From Pristionchus mayeri (taxonomy: Eukaryota > Nematoda > Chromadorea > Rhabditida > Neodiplogasteridae): 64,000 nucleotides of DNA. Every line of letters starts with the position of its first letter. Within the stretch, counting starts at the first letter, position 1. This document shows positions 9,433 to 18,699 of the stretch, piece by piece. The notes under the pieces are model-generated. The model ran no database searches. It worked only from the letters and a program-made list of their open reading frames with translations, and was not told where the DNA came from. The stretch is taken from contig BTRK01000004.1 of assembly GCA_036245805.1 (NCBI GenBank), positions 28,877,541 to 28,941,540 on the forward strand, read 5' to 3'. Both the position numbers and the translations under genes were made by a program.

Positions 9433-12400
9433 TCATCTCCGGACACTCTCCATCGTTGCTCTTCTCCCCATCAACGACGTCTCCAGAACACTCGCCGTCC
9501 TCGACGTCCTTCTGCCTAAGAGGGGATCCTTCTCCCCTTTGACCACTGGTCGAAGAGGTCCTCGAACACTGAATGAACAGAAAAGTCATATGAATTCCTG
9601 TGCAAAAGGTAGTCTAGCTTCGAGGAACGCGGTTTGTTGTGCATCCATCACTCCTCCTCCCTCACTTCTTAGCGTCATCCGAGTAGAAAAATATAGAAGT
9701 GAAGAGGAAGAATGAGCAGAGCAGGAGGGACAACCAATTCACTGCCAATGCCTACAAGAATTGCCATTACGTTGCGCACAATTGTGACAACCTTCTGATA
9801 TGATTTGAATGTATCCTTATCTAGATCGGAATTTCCCTTGAATGCATCAGCGATCTGAAAAACATTATTTTTAGAATTTCCCAAAATAATTTACGGTTCC
9901 GATAATTTGCGGCGCTGGAATGGCAATGAGATTGATGAGCAATCGTTGCAGTGCGATAGCCGACGCTCGTCGTCGTGCGTCCGTTACTGACTGGGAAACG
10001 CCTCGTCAATTTTGTAACAGAAGAAAGGAATGGGAAAAAAATCGCCTCGTCAATTTTGTAACAGAAGAAAGGAATGGGAAACGTCGGCGAACCTCACCAG
10101 CGTCATTTGCATCGTGAGGGAAATCAGTGAAGAGCCCATGGAACCAGAGAAGAAGGCACAGATCTGGGAAGAGACTCGTGATCTGAAGAGCGGTGAGAAC
10201 CCACGAAGACAACGACGAAGCTGACGTCGATTACCCAGATAACCGTGATTGACGAGAGAGAGAATGCGATCGAGTTGAATGTCGCCACCACGGGCAAAGC
10301 CTTGCTGAACACTCCGAAAGAGCCAAAGCAATACCAGCCATGTTGCCACGACTGTAAAAAGAGTTTTTCCTTCAAAGTTAGTAAAATGAGACCTCGGCGA
10401 CCCAGAGACACAAGGGAAGTCCGAGCAGTGATCCCACCAATTCACTAACGGAATTCGTAGTCATAGCTCTGAATGATCATTGCGATGGAAGCGAGATAGA
10501 TGTAACTTACATAGGATAAGATAGGCCAAAGAAGGCATCGGGAAGATAAGTCCATGCACTCAACACGAATGTTGGCATCCAGAAGAATGTTACCTGGAAA
10601 ACTGGCCTATACTTTGATAGCATCGGAAAGCTACCTTTGTGTACCATCCGGACAGGACTGCTGCAGCTGTGAGGAAGATGTAGGACTTCCTGAAATCGTT
10701 GATGATGATATCAGGCTATGGGAGTGGTGCTCACACTCTGAACAGCTTGAGCGCATCGAACAAGTTCCTTTTCTCATATGTTGAGTAGCCTAATTCACTC
10801 TGAGATCACTGTGAGATTGATATATATTTGAATTCGAATCTTGCCGGGAGTATGCAAAGAAGAAAGAAGGAAGCAGTAGCAGCAATGGCAGCCACGGGGA
10901 GGAAGGGAATCCACCAGGAGATAGAGGAAGAGACGATGAAAGAAGAGAAAGAGACTGCGATGATACTGAAGGTGGGGAATGAGGAAGAATCAAAGAAGAC
11001 AACTCGCACTTCCCCACCAACTCCATTAGAGTGTTCACCATGATGGCACGACCGAGGCCGCTGTCTGAACTTCGATCCCATTTTTGATCCGAGAGTTAGG
11101 GATAACCTCTGTAAAGATCTGCCAGTACGACAGGAACAATGACTGATATGATGGCAGATCCGGAAGAGACGATCGATCGAGAGATGAGGAAGAGCTGCAG
11201 AGAGAACGATCTGCCTCTGTACTCGTTGTCTGGGATTATGAATAACGAATGCTTTTCTAGATTCGGAATGACCTGCTGCTAGCCATAGAACAATATAGCA
11301 TTTTGCACTTTCCACTCTATATTCTTACCCTCTTAAAATTGTCCAAAAATAGTTCAAGTTTGTAACTAACCCAGTACTGTTCACTTCCTGATAAGATGGA
11401 CAAGCACATCGCAAGAGTCCAGAGGAGTGACGTCGATAGGACCAGAGATCTGACGAATTCAATTGAGGTACAGATCATTTTTCAGCCTAACCTCCTTCCT
11501 ATTCTATCTCCGGCAATGCCCATCAGTAACAAGATAACTGTGGAGGTCGTTGATGAAATCGTCTGAGCAATTAGATGGAAATGACTAGCCGCCTAAAGGC
11601 GGCTAGGAGGTGGCATGTGTTTTTATTCCTAGGACCGTCTCCCCCATCTCTAGGACCAACTCCTCCCACTTCTCGTATCTCTAGGGCCCTCTCACCTCCC
11701 TCTCCTATCTTTAGGACCCTCTCCCCCCCTCTCCCATCTCTAGGACCATCTTCTCCTCCTCTCCTATCTCTAGGACCCTCTCCTCCTCCTCCTCCTCCTC
11801 TTCTACCTCTAGGACCCTCTCCTCTCATATCTCTAGGACAATCCCCACCCCCTCCTCCCTCTAGGAAACTCCCTACCCCTCTCCTATCTCTAGGACCCTC
11901 TCATCTTCCTCTCCTACCTCTAGGACCCTCCCCTCTCCTATTTTTCCCCTTCCCCTCTCCCTCTTCCCCTTCCCCTCTCCCTCTTCCCCTTCCCCTCTCC
12001 CTCTTCCTCTTCCCCTTTCCCTCTCCCTCTTCCCCTTCCCCTTCCCCTCTCCCTCTTCCCCTTCCCCTCTCCCTCTTCCCCTCTTCCCCTTCCCCTCTCC
12101 ATATTCCCCTTCCCCTCTCCCTCTCCCTCTTCCCCTTCCCCTCTCCCTCTTCCCCTTCCCCTCTCCCTCTTCCCCTTCCCCTCTCCCTCTTCCTCTTCCC
12201 CTTTCCCTCTCCCTCTTCCCCTTCCCCTCTCCCTCTCCATCTTCCCCTTCCCCTCTCCCTCTCCCTCTTACCCTTCCCCTCTCCCTCTTCCCCTTCCCCT
12301 TTCCCTCTCCCCCTTCCCCTTCCCCTCTCCCTCTTCCCCTTCTCCTCTCCCTCTCCCTCTTCCCCTTCCTCTTCCCCTCTCACTCTTCCCCTTCCCCTCT

Positions 12401-14635
12401 CCCTCTCCATCTTCCCCTTCCCCTCTCCCTCTCCCTCTTACCCTTCCCCTCTCCCTCTTCCCCTTCCCCTCTCCCTCTTCCCCTTCCCCTTTCCCTCTCC
12501 CCCTTCCCCTTCCCCTTTCCCTCTCCCTCTTCCCCTTCCCCTCTCCCTCTCCATCTTCCCCTTCCCCTCTCCCTCTCCCTCTTACCCTTCCCCTCTCCCT
12601 CTTCCCCTTCCCCTTTCCCTCTCCCCCTTCCCCTTCCCCTCTCCCTCTTCCCCTTCTCCTCTCCCTCTCCCTCTTCCCCTTCCTCTTCCCCTCTCACTCT
12701 TCCCCTTCCCCTCTCCCTCTCCATCTTCCCCTTCCCCTCTCCCTCTCCCTCTTACCCTTCCCCTCTCCCTCTTCCCCTTCCCCTCTCCCTCTTCCCCTTC
12801 CCCTTTCCCTCTCCCCCTTCCCCTTCCCCTCTCCCTCTTCCCCTTCTCCTCTCCCTCTCCCTCTTCCCCTTCCCCTCTCCCTCTTCCTCTTCCCCTTTCC
12901 CTCTCCCTCTTCCCCTTCCCCTTCCCCTCTCCCTCTTCCCCTTCCCCTTCCCCTCTCCCTCTTCCCCTCTTCCCCTTCCCCTCTCCATATTCCCCTTCCC
13001 CTCTCCCTCTCCCTCTTCCCCTTCCCCTCTCCCTCTTCCCCTTCCCCTCTCCCTCTTCCCCTTCCCCTCTCCCTCTTCCTCTTCCCCTTTCCCTCTCCCT
13101 CTTCCCCTTCCCCTCTCCCTCTCCATCTTCCCCTTCCCCTCTCCCTCTCCCTCTTACCCTTCCCCTCTCCCTCTTCCCCTTCCCCTTTCCCTCTCCCCCT
13201 TCCCCTTCCCCTCTCCCTCTTCCCCTTCTCCTCTCCCTCTCCCTCTTCCCCTTCCTCTTCCCCTCTCACTCTTCCCCTTCCCCTCTCCCTCTCCATCTTC
13301 CCCTTCCCCTCTCCCTCTCCCTCTTACCCTTCCCCTCTCCCTCTTCCCCTTCCCCTCTCCCTCTTCCCCTTCCCCTTTCCCTCTCCCCCTTCCCCTTCCC
13401 CTTTCCCTCTCCCTCTTCCCCTTCCCCTCTCCCTCTCCATCTTCCCCTTCCCCTCTCCCTCTCCCTCTTACCCTTCCCCTCTCCCTCTTCCCCTTCCCCT
13501 TTCCCTCTCCCCCTTCCCCTTCCCCTCTCCCTCTTCCCCTTCTCCTCTCCCTCTCCCTCTTCCCCTTCCTCTTCCCCTCTCACTCTTCCCCTTCCCCTCT
13601 CCCTCTCCATCTTCCCCTTCCCCTCTCCCTCTCCCTCTTACCCTTCCCCTCTCCCTCTTCCCCTTCCCCTCTCCCTCTTCCCCTTCCCCTTTCCCTCTCC
13701 CCCTTCCCCTTCCCCTCTCCCTCTTCCCCTTCTCCTCTCCCTCTCCCTCTTCCCCTTCCTCTTCCCCTCTCACTCTCCCTCTTCCCCTTCCCCTCTCCCT
13801 CTTCCTCTTCCCCTTTCCCTCTCCCTCTTCCCCTTCCCCTTCCCCTCTCCCTCTTCCCCTTCCCCTCTCCCTCTTCCCCTCTTCCCCTTCCCCTCTCCCT
13901 CTTCCTCTTCCCCTTCCCCTCTCCCTCTTCCCCTTCCCCTTTCCCTCTCCCCCTTCCCCTTCCCCTCTCCCTCTTCCCCTTCCCCTCTCCCTCTTCCTCT
14001 TCCCCTTTCCCTCTCCCTCTTCCCCTTCCCCTCTCCCTCTCCATCTTCCCCTTCCCCTCTCCCTCTCCCTCTTACCCTTCCCCTCTCCCTCTTCCCCTTC
14101 CCCTCTCCCTCTTCCCCTCCCCTCCCCCTCCCCCTCCCCCTCTTCCCCCTCCCCTTTCTCACCCCTCCCCCCCTACCGCTCGCCCTCCTCGAGCGAACGG
14201 AAAATGACTCTCTCCAATCTCCACACTCTCTCAAAATCAATTAGTTCGTACCCCCCCCCTCCCTCTCTCCGAACAAAGAAAGGGTAATCCAATTAATTTC
14301 GCCAGAAAGTGTCGGCGCGAAAATATCCTTCCTCCTCTAGATATATTGATCACAAAATAGTCAGTACTTTCATGAGTGCAGTTTGGCGATTGTTGAGAGT
14401 AAAATGCTTTTGAAGAAGTGGGACAACTCCTGGAAGAAAAGAAGAATAGTGCGGACAGAGGCATCTTGAATACCATCGAGCGCAATTGTGTCATATGTAG
14501 AGATCGTTGTGAGTAGAATTAGACATGAAGTGAGGAGTAAGGTTTTGCACTGAATTACGTCCACTTTTATAGAGTATATTGTTGGCTAACCTCGAATTGC
14601 ATGGTCGCTTTTGAAGGACGAAAAGACGTTTCCAT
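9433..14635 (-). CDS. Spinster-like MFS transporter (498 aa), nineteen exons, satellite in intron 3
   Basis: Exons 14635-14591, 14549-14474, 14429-14354, 11584-11492, 11449-11385, 11229-11107, 11064-11010, 10965-10845, 10799-10735, 10689-10635, 10593-10511, 10468-10393, 10351-10235, 10163-10098, 9990-9895, 9854-9792, 9751-9666 and 9568-9433, with phases agreeing throughout, total 1,497 nt; that is 18 intervals, and exon 8 ends at a GC-AG intron (10844-10800). MFS hallmarks: motif [15 protein letters not shown] after TM2, [15 protein letters not shown] after TM1, and VLADLYRDSGLGRA after TM4, as in Spinster lysosomal carriers. TM12 is [20 protein letters not shown]. The tail carries [10 protein letters not shown], a [DE]xxxL[LI] lysosomal-sorting motif, then ends at TGA 9435-9433. 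Spinster proteins export lysophospholipid or sphingoid products; the substrate here is inferred only from homology. The start METSFRPSK follows a cttcag acceptor. Confidence 0.82.
9999..10081. repeat. 44-bp-period tandem duplication inside a transporter intron
   Basis: A 38-nt sequence beginning cgcctcgtcaattttgtaac occurs at 9999-10036 and again, unchanged, at 10043-10080, within the intron 10097-9991 of the MFS gene. The duplicated block ends next to the acceptor used by the following exon. Confidence 0.85.
11585..11606. repeat. Hairpin CTAGCCGCC-TAAA-GGCGGCTAG at the satellite boundary
   Basis: A perfect 9-bp inverted repeat with a 4-nt loop. It abuts the acceptor of the 2.77-kb transporter intron: the minus-strand AG at 11586-11585 is part of the stem, and the satellite begins immediately beyond. 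Confidence 0.8.
11620..11935. repeat. Minisatellite built on TCTAGGACCCTCTCC
   Basis: About eleven imperfect copies of a TAGGACC-containing unit with spacing of roughly 20-35 bp and varying CCT spacers. It is compositionally related to, but distinct from, the pure pyrimidine satellite that follows at 11,936. Confidence 0.8.
11936..14165. repeat. Pyrimidine (CCCTCTTCCCCTTCCCCT) satellite in the transporter intron
   Basis: About 2.2 kb of almost pure C+T on the plus strand, built from CCCTCTTCC and CCCTTCCC modules. A higher-order structure is visible: marker segments recur at 12410/13296 and 12724/13610, both 886 bp apart, with a 314-bp sub-spacing (12410 to 12724; 13296 to 13610). Long open frames on both strands (889 codons on plus) result from the absence of A and G, not from coding. 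The tract lies in the intron between exons 3 and 4 of the MFS gene and could form triplex DNA. Confidence 0.92.
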
Positions 14636-15380
14636 GATAAGAAAGAGGGCTGAAGTGTACACTGATAAGCAGCCATGGTGCAATCATCTGCAAATTCCTC
14701 CATATCAGTATCACTGATTTTATTTTTGAATATCAATTCTCAAATATCTGTGGCAAAACCAACATGGAGAACAGGGGTACTCAGATGTCAATTTTGTCCT
14801 ATATGCCACTGTAACCGGGATAAAAGCTCTCAAAGTGGGAGCTGCCTAGATCCGACCGCACGAGTTGACTTTGGGGATGTGTCCGATATCCCTTAGGATG
14901 CCCAAATCCGCATCGAATTTTAAGAGTCTTGTTGTGGTGAACATTTTGCGATGCGTTGAAAAAAATTTAGTTGAGATCACTGTTTATCAATAAAATGAGA
15001 TGGAACAGGTCAGTGGTAGATCACTGTCTTCATCGCGTCTTTATATTGACTCCGAATTTCGCATATTGTCTTGCCTGCTCTGGTCCAATGAGGCCTTGGC
15101 GGATATCCATGCTCGTTGTATCGTTGAATCGTAATCGAACAGGGCATGGCATGATTCAGAATAGGTTCAAGAAAGAAAATTCCCATTGATGAGCCGATCA
15201 GGAACATGTAACTCATATAAGTAGAGTAGCGTTGCTGAGAAAACACCTGAATAATCTTATTTCATCTATACTTCGTTCAATGCATATAATATTGTGGCCA
15301 TGCGATTGATTTATATGTAGCGGATATAATTGGTACGGAAGTAACTGGCCTCGACGTCTTTTCTTTGAGAATGATACTCA
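14636..15380. other. Between the transporter start and the second F-box gene; no secure gene
   Basis: A minus-strand frame at 15246-15010 includes a hydrophobic segment (YMSYMFLIGSSMGIFFLEPI) bordered by an attcag-like acceptor, but no partner exons with matching phase were found. It may be an unassigned exon. The remainder is AT-rich leader/promoter sequence. Confidence 0.3.
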
Positions 15381-16729
15381 TTAGAAATTAGCTTGATTCC
15401 TATCAGTTCGATCAGTTTTCCAACATTCGCCTTTATTTGCACCGAGGATGTTAAGAGAGCGAAGAGAGATCGTTTTGCCAGCCATCTCCTTAAATTTCAT
15501 TCATTATTGAATTCAATTCTAGCGAGAATAATGCAATAGTTCGATAACATTGGTCGCGCACATTGTACAAGCGGAAGAGTCGTTCTCCAGTAACTTCTTG
15601 TCCGCCTCTCGATAATTCCAATGTTTTTCGCCCGATTGCCCATTCATCGAGGCTCTCATCAGTGATAAGTAAGTCCTACAAAACTTGCTTAAATAAAAAA
15701 AAACTGTATGTACAGTATATATTCACGGCATACACGGTTAAAATTAGTAGAGTTCCAAAAAAATGTTTTCAGAATATTATGGTCAAATCCGGGTATGTTT
15801 TTTTAAAAAGGGCGACATAGCTCATTTCGTCTATTTAGTGCTCCGGAAGCATACCCGAAAAGTTCTGAAATTTGAAACCCAAAAAAATACCACTGAGTTT
15901 ACGGCAATGTGATCCGCGCGAATCCCTTTCACCATTAGTGTGAGAGTGGGGCATACCTCCAGAAAGCCAGCCTGTTCAAAATAGAATTAATAATGTAGAC
16001 ATTCCACTTCCGAACTGATTGGATTCGCAAGAGAAGTTCTCCTAATTCTGTGTCATCCCTCGACTGTTAGCTAGGGAAAGAGAGAGGGAGAGAGAGAGAG
16101 AGAGAGAGAGAGTGCAGAATAAAGAGAGCAATTTCTTGCGAGACCATCCTTATTCCAAACTCACATTATACACTTCGTATTCAACAGACTCAAAATGAGT
16201 GTTTCTGGCCAACTTTTCGAGTCCCGGAAAACGCTCGATGAAACGGTTGTAATCACCGTGTATTGCATCCCTTTAATTTTCAAAATGTTTAGTGTAATGT
16301 AATATATGTCGCCTATATTAGGAAATTTATGTTTCAGCCTTTTCAGATCATCTTTTCACAGAATAATTGTTTTATAAAATCTCTTTATCCAAGTTATTTT
16401 TTTTTCTTCAAAATTACGCAATAAAAATATTTTTTGAAATGAAATTTGGTTTAAATATGGATGGGAAAACTTCCTACAAAAATCTGACAATCCGAATCGG
16501 AAAATACCATTGCTCCGTAGCGTTTGGCCCGATGACTATTTTCCCATTGCGAAAGTGACTACTTGCTTCGAGCTCAAATAAGTATTTGAATATAGTTTAC
16601 ATAACAAATAGGAATCCGGCCCCATATTTTTCTTACCAGGTATTTTCTCCGATTGACCCTTGCTCTCATTCGATCTTCAGTTGACATTTGGCGAAGAATG
16701 GAGAGAATGAGTTCATTGGGCAGATCCAT
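15381..16729 (-). CDS. F-box protein, multi-exon, model incomplete
   Basis: Exon 1 (16729-16637) reads MDLPNELILSILRQMSTEDR and on to NRRKYL, a textbook F-box start (LPxELxxxIL...). Exon 2 (16558-16478) gives SLSQWENSHRAKRYGAMVFS and DSDCQIF in phase. Further coding-looking exons follow: 16270-16165 (DAIHGDYNRFIERFPGLEKL), about 15971-15850 (AGFLEVCPTLTLMVKGIRAD) and about 15665-15555 (SLDEWAIGRKTLELSRGGQE), with a possible last exon ending at a stop near 15381 or, in another frame, 15311. Junction phases between exons 2 and 3 and toward the 3' end do not close, so an exon is missing from my model. It is less similar to the 21-27 kb paralogues than those are to each other. Likely an SCF ubiquitin-ligase adaptor. 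Confidence 0.5.
16080..16113. repeat. (GA)n microsatellite
   Basis: A run of GA dinucleotides with one GGG interruption, located in an intron of the second F-box gene. Confidence 0.9.
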
Positions 16730-16982
16730 CAGTGGAAATGGTTCATCCCCGCAAGGACCACACACAAACGATAAAACTTAAAGAAAGCGAAAGCTTCTTA
16801 GCAAACTAAACAAACAAAATACACTAATAGCAAAAAATGAAGGAAAAAAGTTGACTAACCACAGCCCATTCCTAGCGAGTCGACCACTCTGTCGGACAAG
16901 AGAAGAAAGGACTGGAGAAGAGAGACTCGCTGAATAAATAACAAATTAAGACTATGCAAAAGTTAATTGATTATTTTTGATT

Positions 16983-17987
16983 ATGATGATGATTGGTTGT
17001 GAGGATGCGAAGGGAAGAATCGTCGAGATTGGAGGGAAATCGGAGGAGAGCAAGAATCAGAATGTGAGGTATCTATCTTGATGTGGATCAACCAATATTG
17101 CAGGGAGTACTCGAGTTCCATTGTATTTCGATGGGCGGAGGAAAGGTGAAAGTAGAGAGAAAATTCGTCATGAAGGTACGCACTTTTCGGGAAACTACAT
17201 CTTAGATCTAACTGATTTTGCAGTCAGCAGATGAATTGCGTTGTTCGAATGGCAAGAGGGTCGGAGAGGATTACGTGGGGTCATTTTGGGTACCATAGCA
17301 ATGGATATTTTAGATTGAAGAAGAGAAGAATCGCTTCGTCTTTCGATGCAATGTGAGTGAGTACGGGGAAGATTCGTCGAGGGTGATTGGATGCAAGGCC
17401 AGTGACGGGAAGACTACCATTCCACGGGGAGAGAACATCACTATCGTCAGTGGACTTCTAAGGCTCACGAAAGAAATTCTTGCTCAGGGACGTCGCCTCG
17501 ATAGGTGCATTGATGAGAAGGAAGGAGGGACATCATTCATCTCTGAAGTGTTGCCGGCTGATGAGGTAGAAATTTTGCGGTTCCACGTCTCGAAATAAAC
17601 ATTTGACTTTAGATTGTGTGCGTTTACAACGGTAAAGAGTACAAGCGCAATCAGCGGTAAGCCATGCTTGAAATTTAATTCTCACAAGGCTCATTTAGAT
17701 TCACAGTTGACGATAAGTTCAACTTTGTTTGCTACTCTGAAGGGACCGAAAGCGCACAGGTGGACATATTTCAAGGAAACAAGATTTATGCAGCAATATG
17801 CAATCCAGGTTAAATTTGTGAACTGCAAGTTTCCGAATGGACTGCCTCTTGGAATCGGAAAGACTCAGCTTGTGAAAGGAAAAGTAAGTTGGGTTATGTG
17901 TCCACTCACAGCGTTACGCAATTGAAGGTGTACACTTGCAAGTCTGGCAACGAACTCCTCGTAGGGGACAGTCCAATACTGCCGTAG
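16983..17987 (+). CDS. Extracellular protein with fibronectin type I-like repeats (217 aa), nine exons
   Basis: Exons 16983-17063, 17104-17175, 17224-17274, 17314-17445, 17488-17565, 17613-17656, 17699-17759, 17809-17883 and 17928-17987 sum to 654 nt with all phases closing. Two related Cys modules are visible: ELRCSNGKRVGEDYIEEEKN, RFVFRCNVSEYGEDSS, VIGCKASDG; and IVCVYNGKEYKRNQRF, FNFVCYSEGTESAQ, FVNCKFPNGLPLGIG, VYTCKSGNELLVGD. The C-x-G-x-x-[YF]...F-x-C...C-x-x-x-x-G-x-x-[IL] rhythm matches the fibronectin type I-like domain of nematode MIG-18-like proteins, which act in the extracellular matrix. No signal peptide precedes the first exon, so either an upstream exon is missing or the true start lies elsewhere. 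The stop at 17985-17987 is 3 nt from the stop of a convergent reading frame. Confidence 0.65.
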
Positions 17988-17990
17988 AAA

Positions 17991-18442
17991 TTACTTGTCG
18001 TGGGAGTTGTGATAAATAAATCTATGTGTTATCTCCCATCCCAGGTTTACAATGTACTTTCCGTGGAATATCCAATGAACATTGAATGTTTTAACGTGTG
18101 CGAGAATCATCGAAAAGTCATTGTAGACTTGTTGGGAGAATTGAGTCACACTGAGAACGGAGTCAAAAGAGGGAGAAACATTGGAATGAAAGAGAGTGAG
18201 CAGAGAAAGAGAGAGAGGCACTGGCACATGTTTACCCTCCTTCGCTCCCTTTGCATCTCCTGAAAACAATCGAGAAATCCGCACAATTTCCCAATGTGTT
18301 GTTCTCATTTTTTCCTCAGCTCGCAATTTCTTGATCGTAATATCAGCTCTGATTCTGCCAAATTCTGTGTCGAGTTACCTTCATAATCGATAGCCACAAC
18401 TGTGGCAGCTGTTATTAGTCTAAGAGAGAACCTCAAGAACAT
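17991..18442 (-). CDS. Putative small secreted protein (130 aa)
   Basis: Exon 1 (18442-18379) gives MFLRFSLRLITAATVVAIDY, a plausible signal peptide, then an intron of 59 nt and exon 2 (18319-17991) with no further stop: EEKMRTTHWEIVRISRLFSG ... SQQVYNDFSMILAHVKTF ... IYHNSHDK. The two exons total 393 nt. No domain is recognised and cysteines are absent. Part of exon 2 is pyrimidine-rich (PVPLSLSLLTL) and could be an intron, so the length is uncertain. The gene would converge on the fibronectin-I-like gene with its stop 3 nt away. Confidence 0.4.
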
Positions 18443-18478
18443 TGCTTGCGCAAATGTTCTATTCAATCAGCTTGAATG

Positions 18479-18516
18479 AAAGAACAGGGGCATTTCTAAA
18501 AATGCCCCAGTTCTTT
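18479..18516. repeat. 17-bp hairpin with 4-nt loop in a gene boundary
   Basis: AAAGAACAGGGGCATTT, loop CTAA, then AAATGCCCCAGTTCTTT: the arms pair over 17 positions with one mismatch. It lies between divergent genes starting at 18442 (minus) and 18700 (plus). Confidence 0.75.
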
Positions 18517-18699
18517 GTTACGTTCCGTGCCACTTTCTCGATCACCCATACAAATACTCGGGAGGCCGCACAGTTCCTCTCCCGATAAACGGAACTCTTC
18601 CGCAGTTGCTCATTTTGTCCCTCCCTAATTTTTCATGTCGAATATCATTTAATGCCGTAGTTCTTCCATTTTTGATCTACATCTCCCATCGCAGATCCG

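Noticed and set aside
9675..9854. Transporter ending at TGA 9677-9675 with the last exon read through
   Set aside because: Splicing 9791-9752 yields a better twelfth helix and a plausible tail, and brings the total to an exact multiple of three.
11575..14244. 889-codon open frame rich in Ser, Pro, Leu and Phe on the plus strand, and Glu/Gly/Arg/Lys-rich frames on the minus strand
   Set aside because: The sequence is a C/T-only satellite that cannot form stop codons; the composition explains the frames, and the stretch is intronic to a well-supported transporter.
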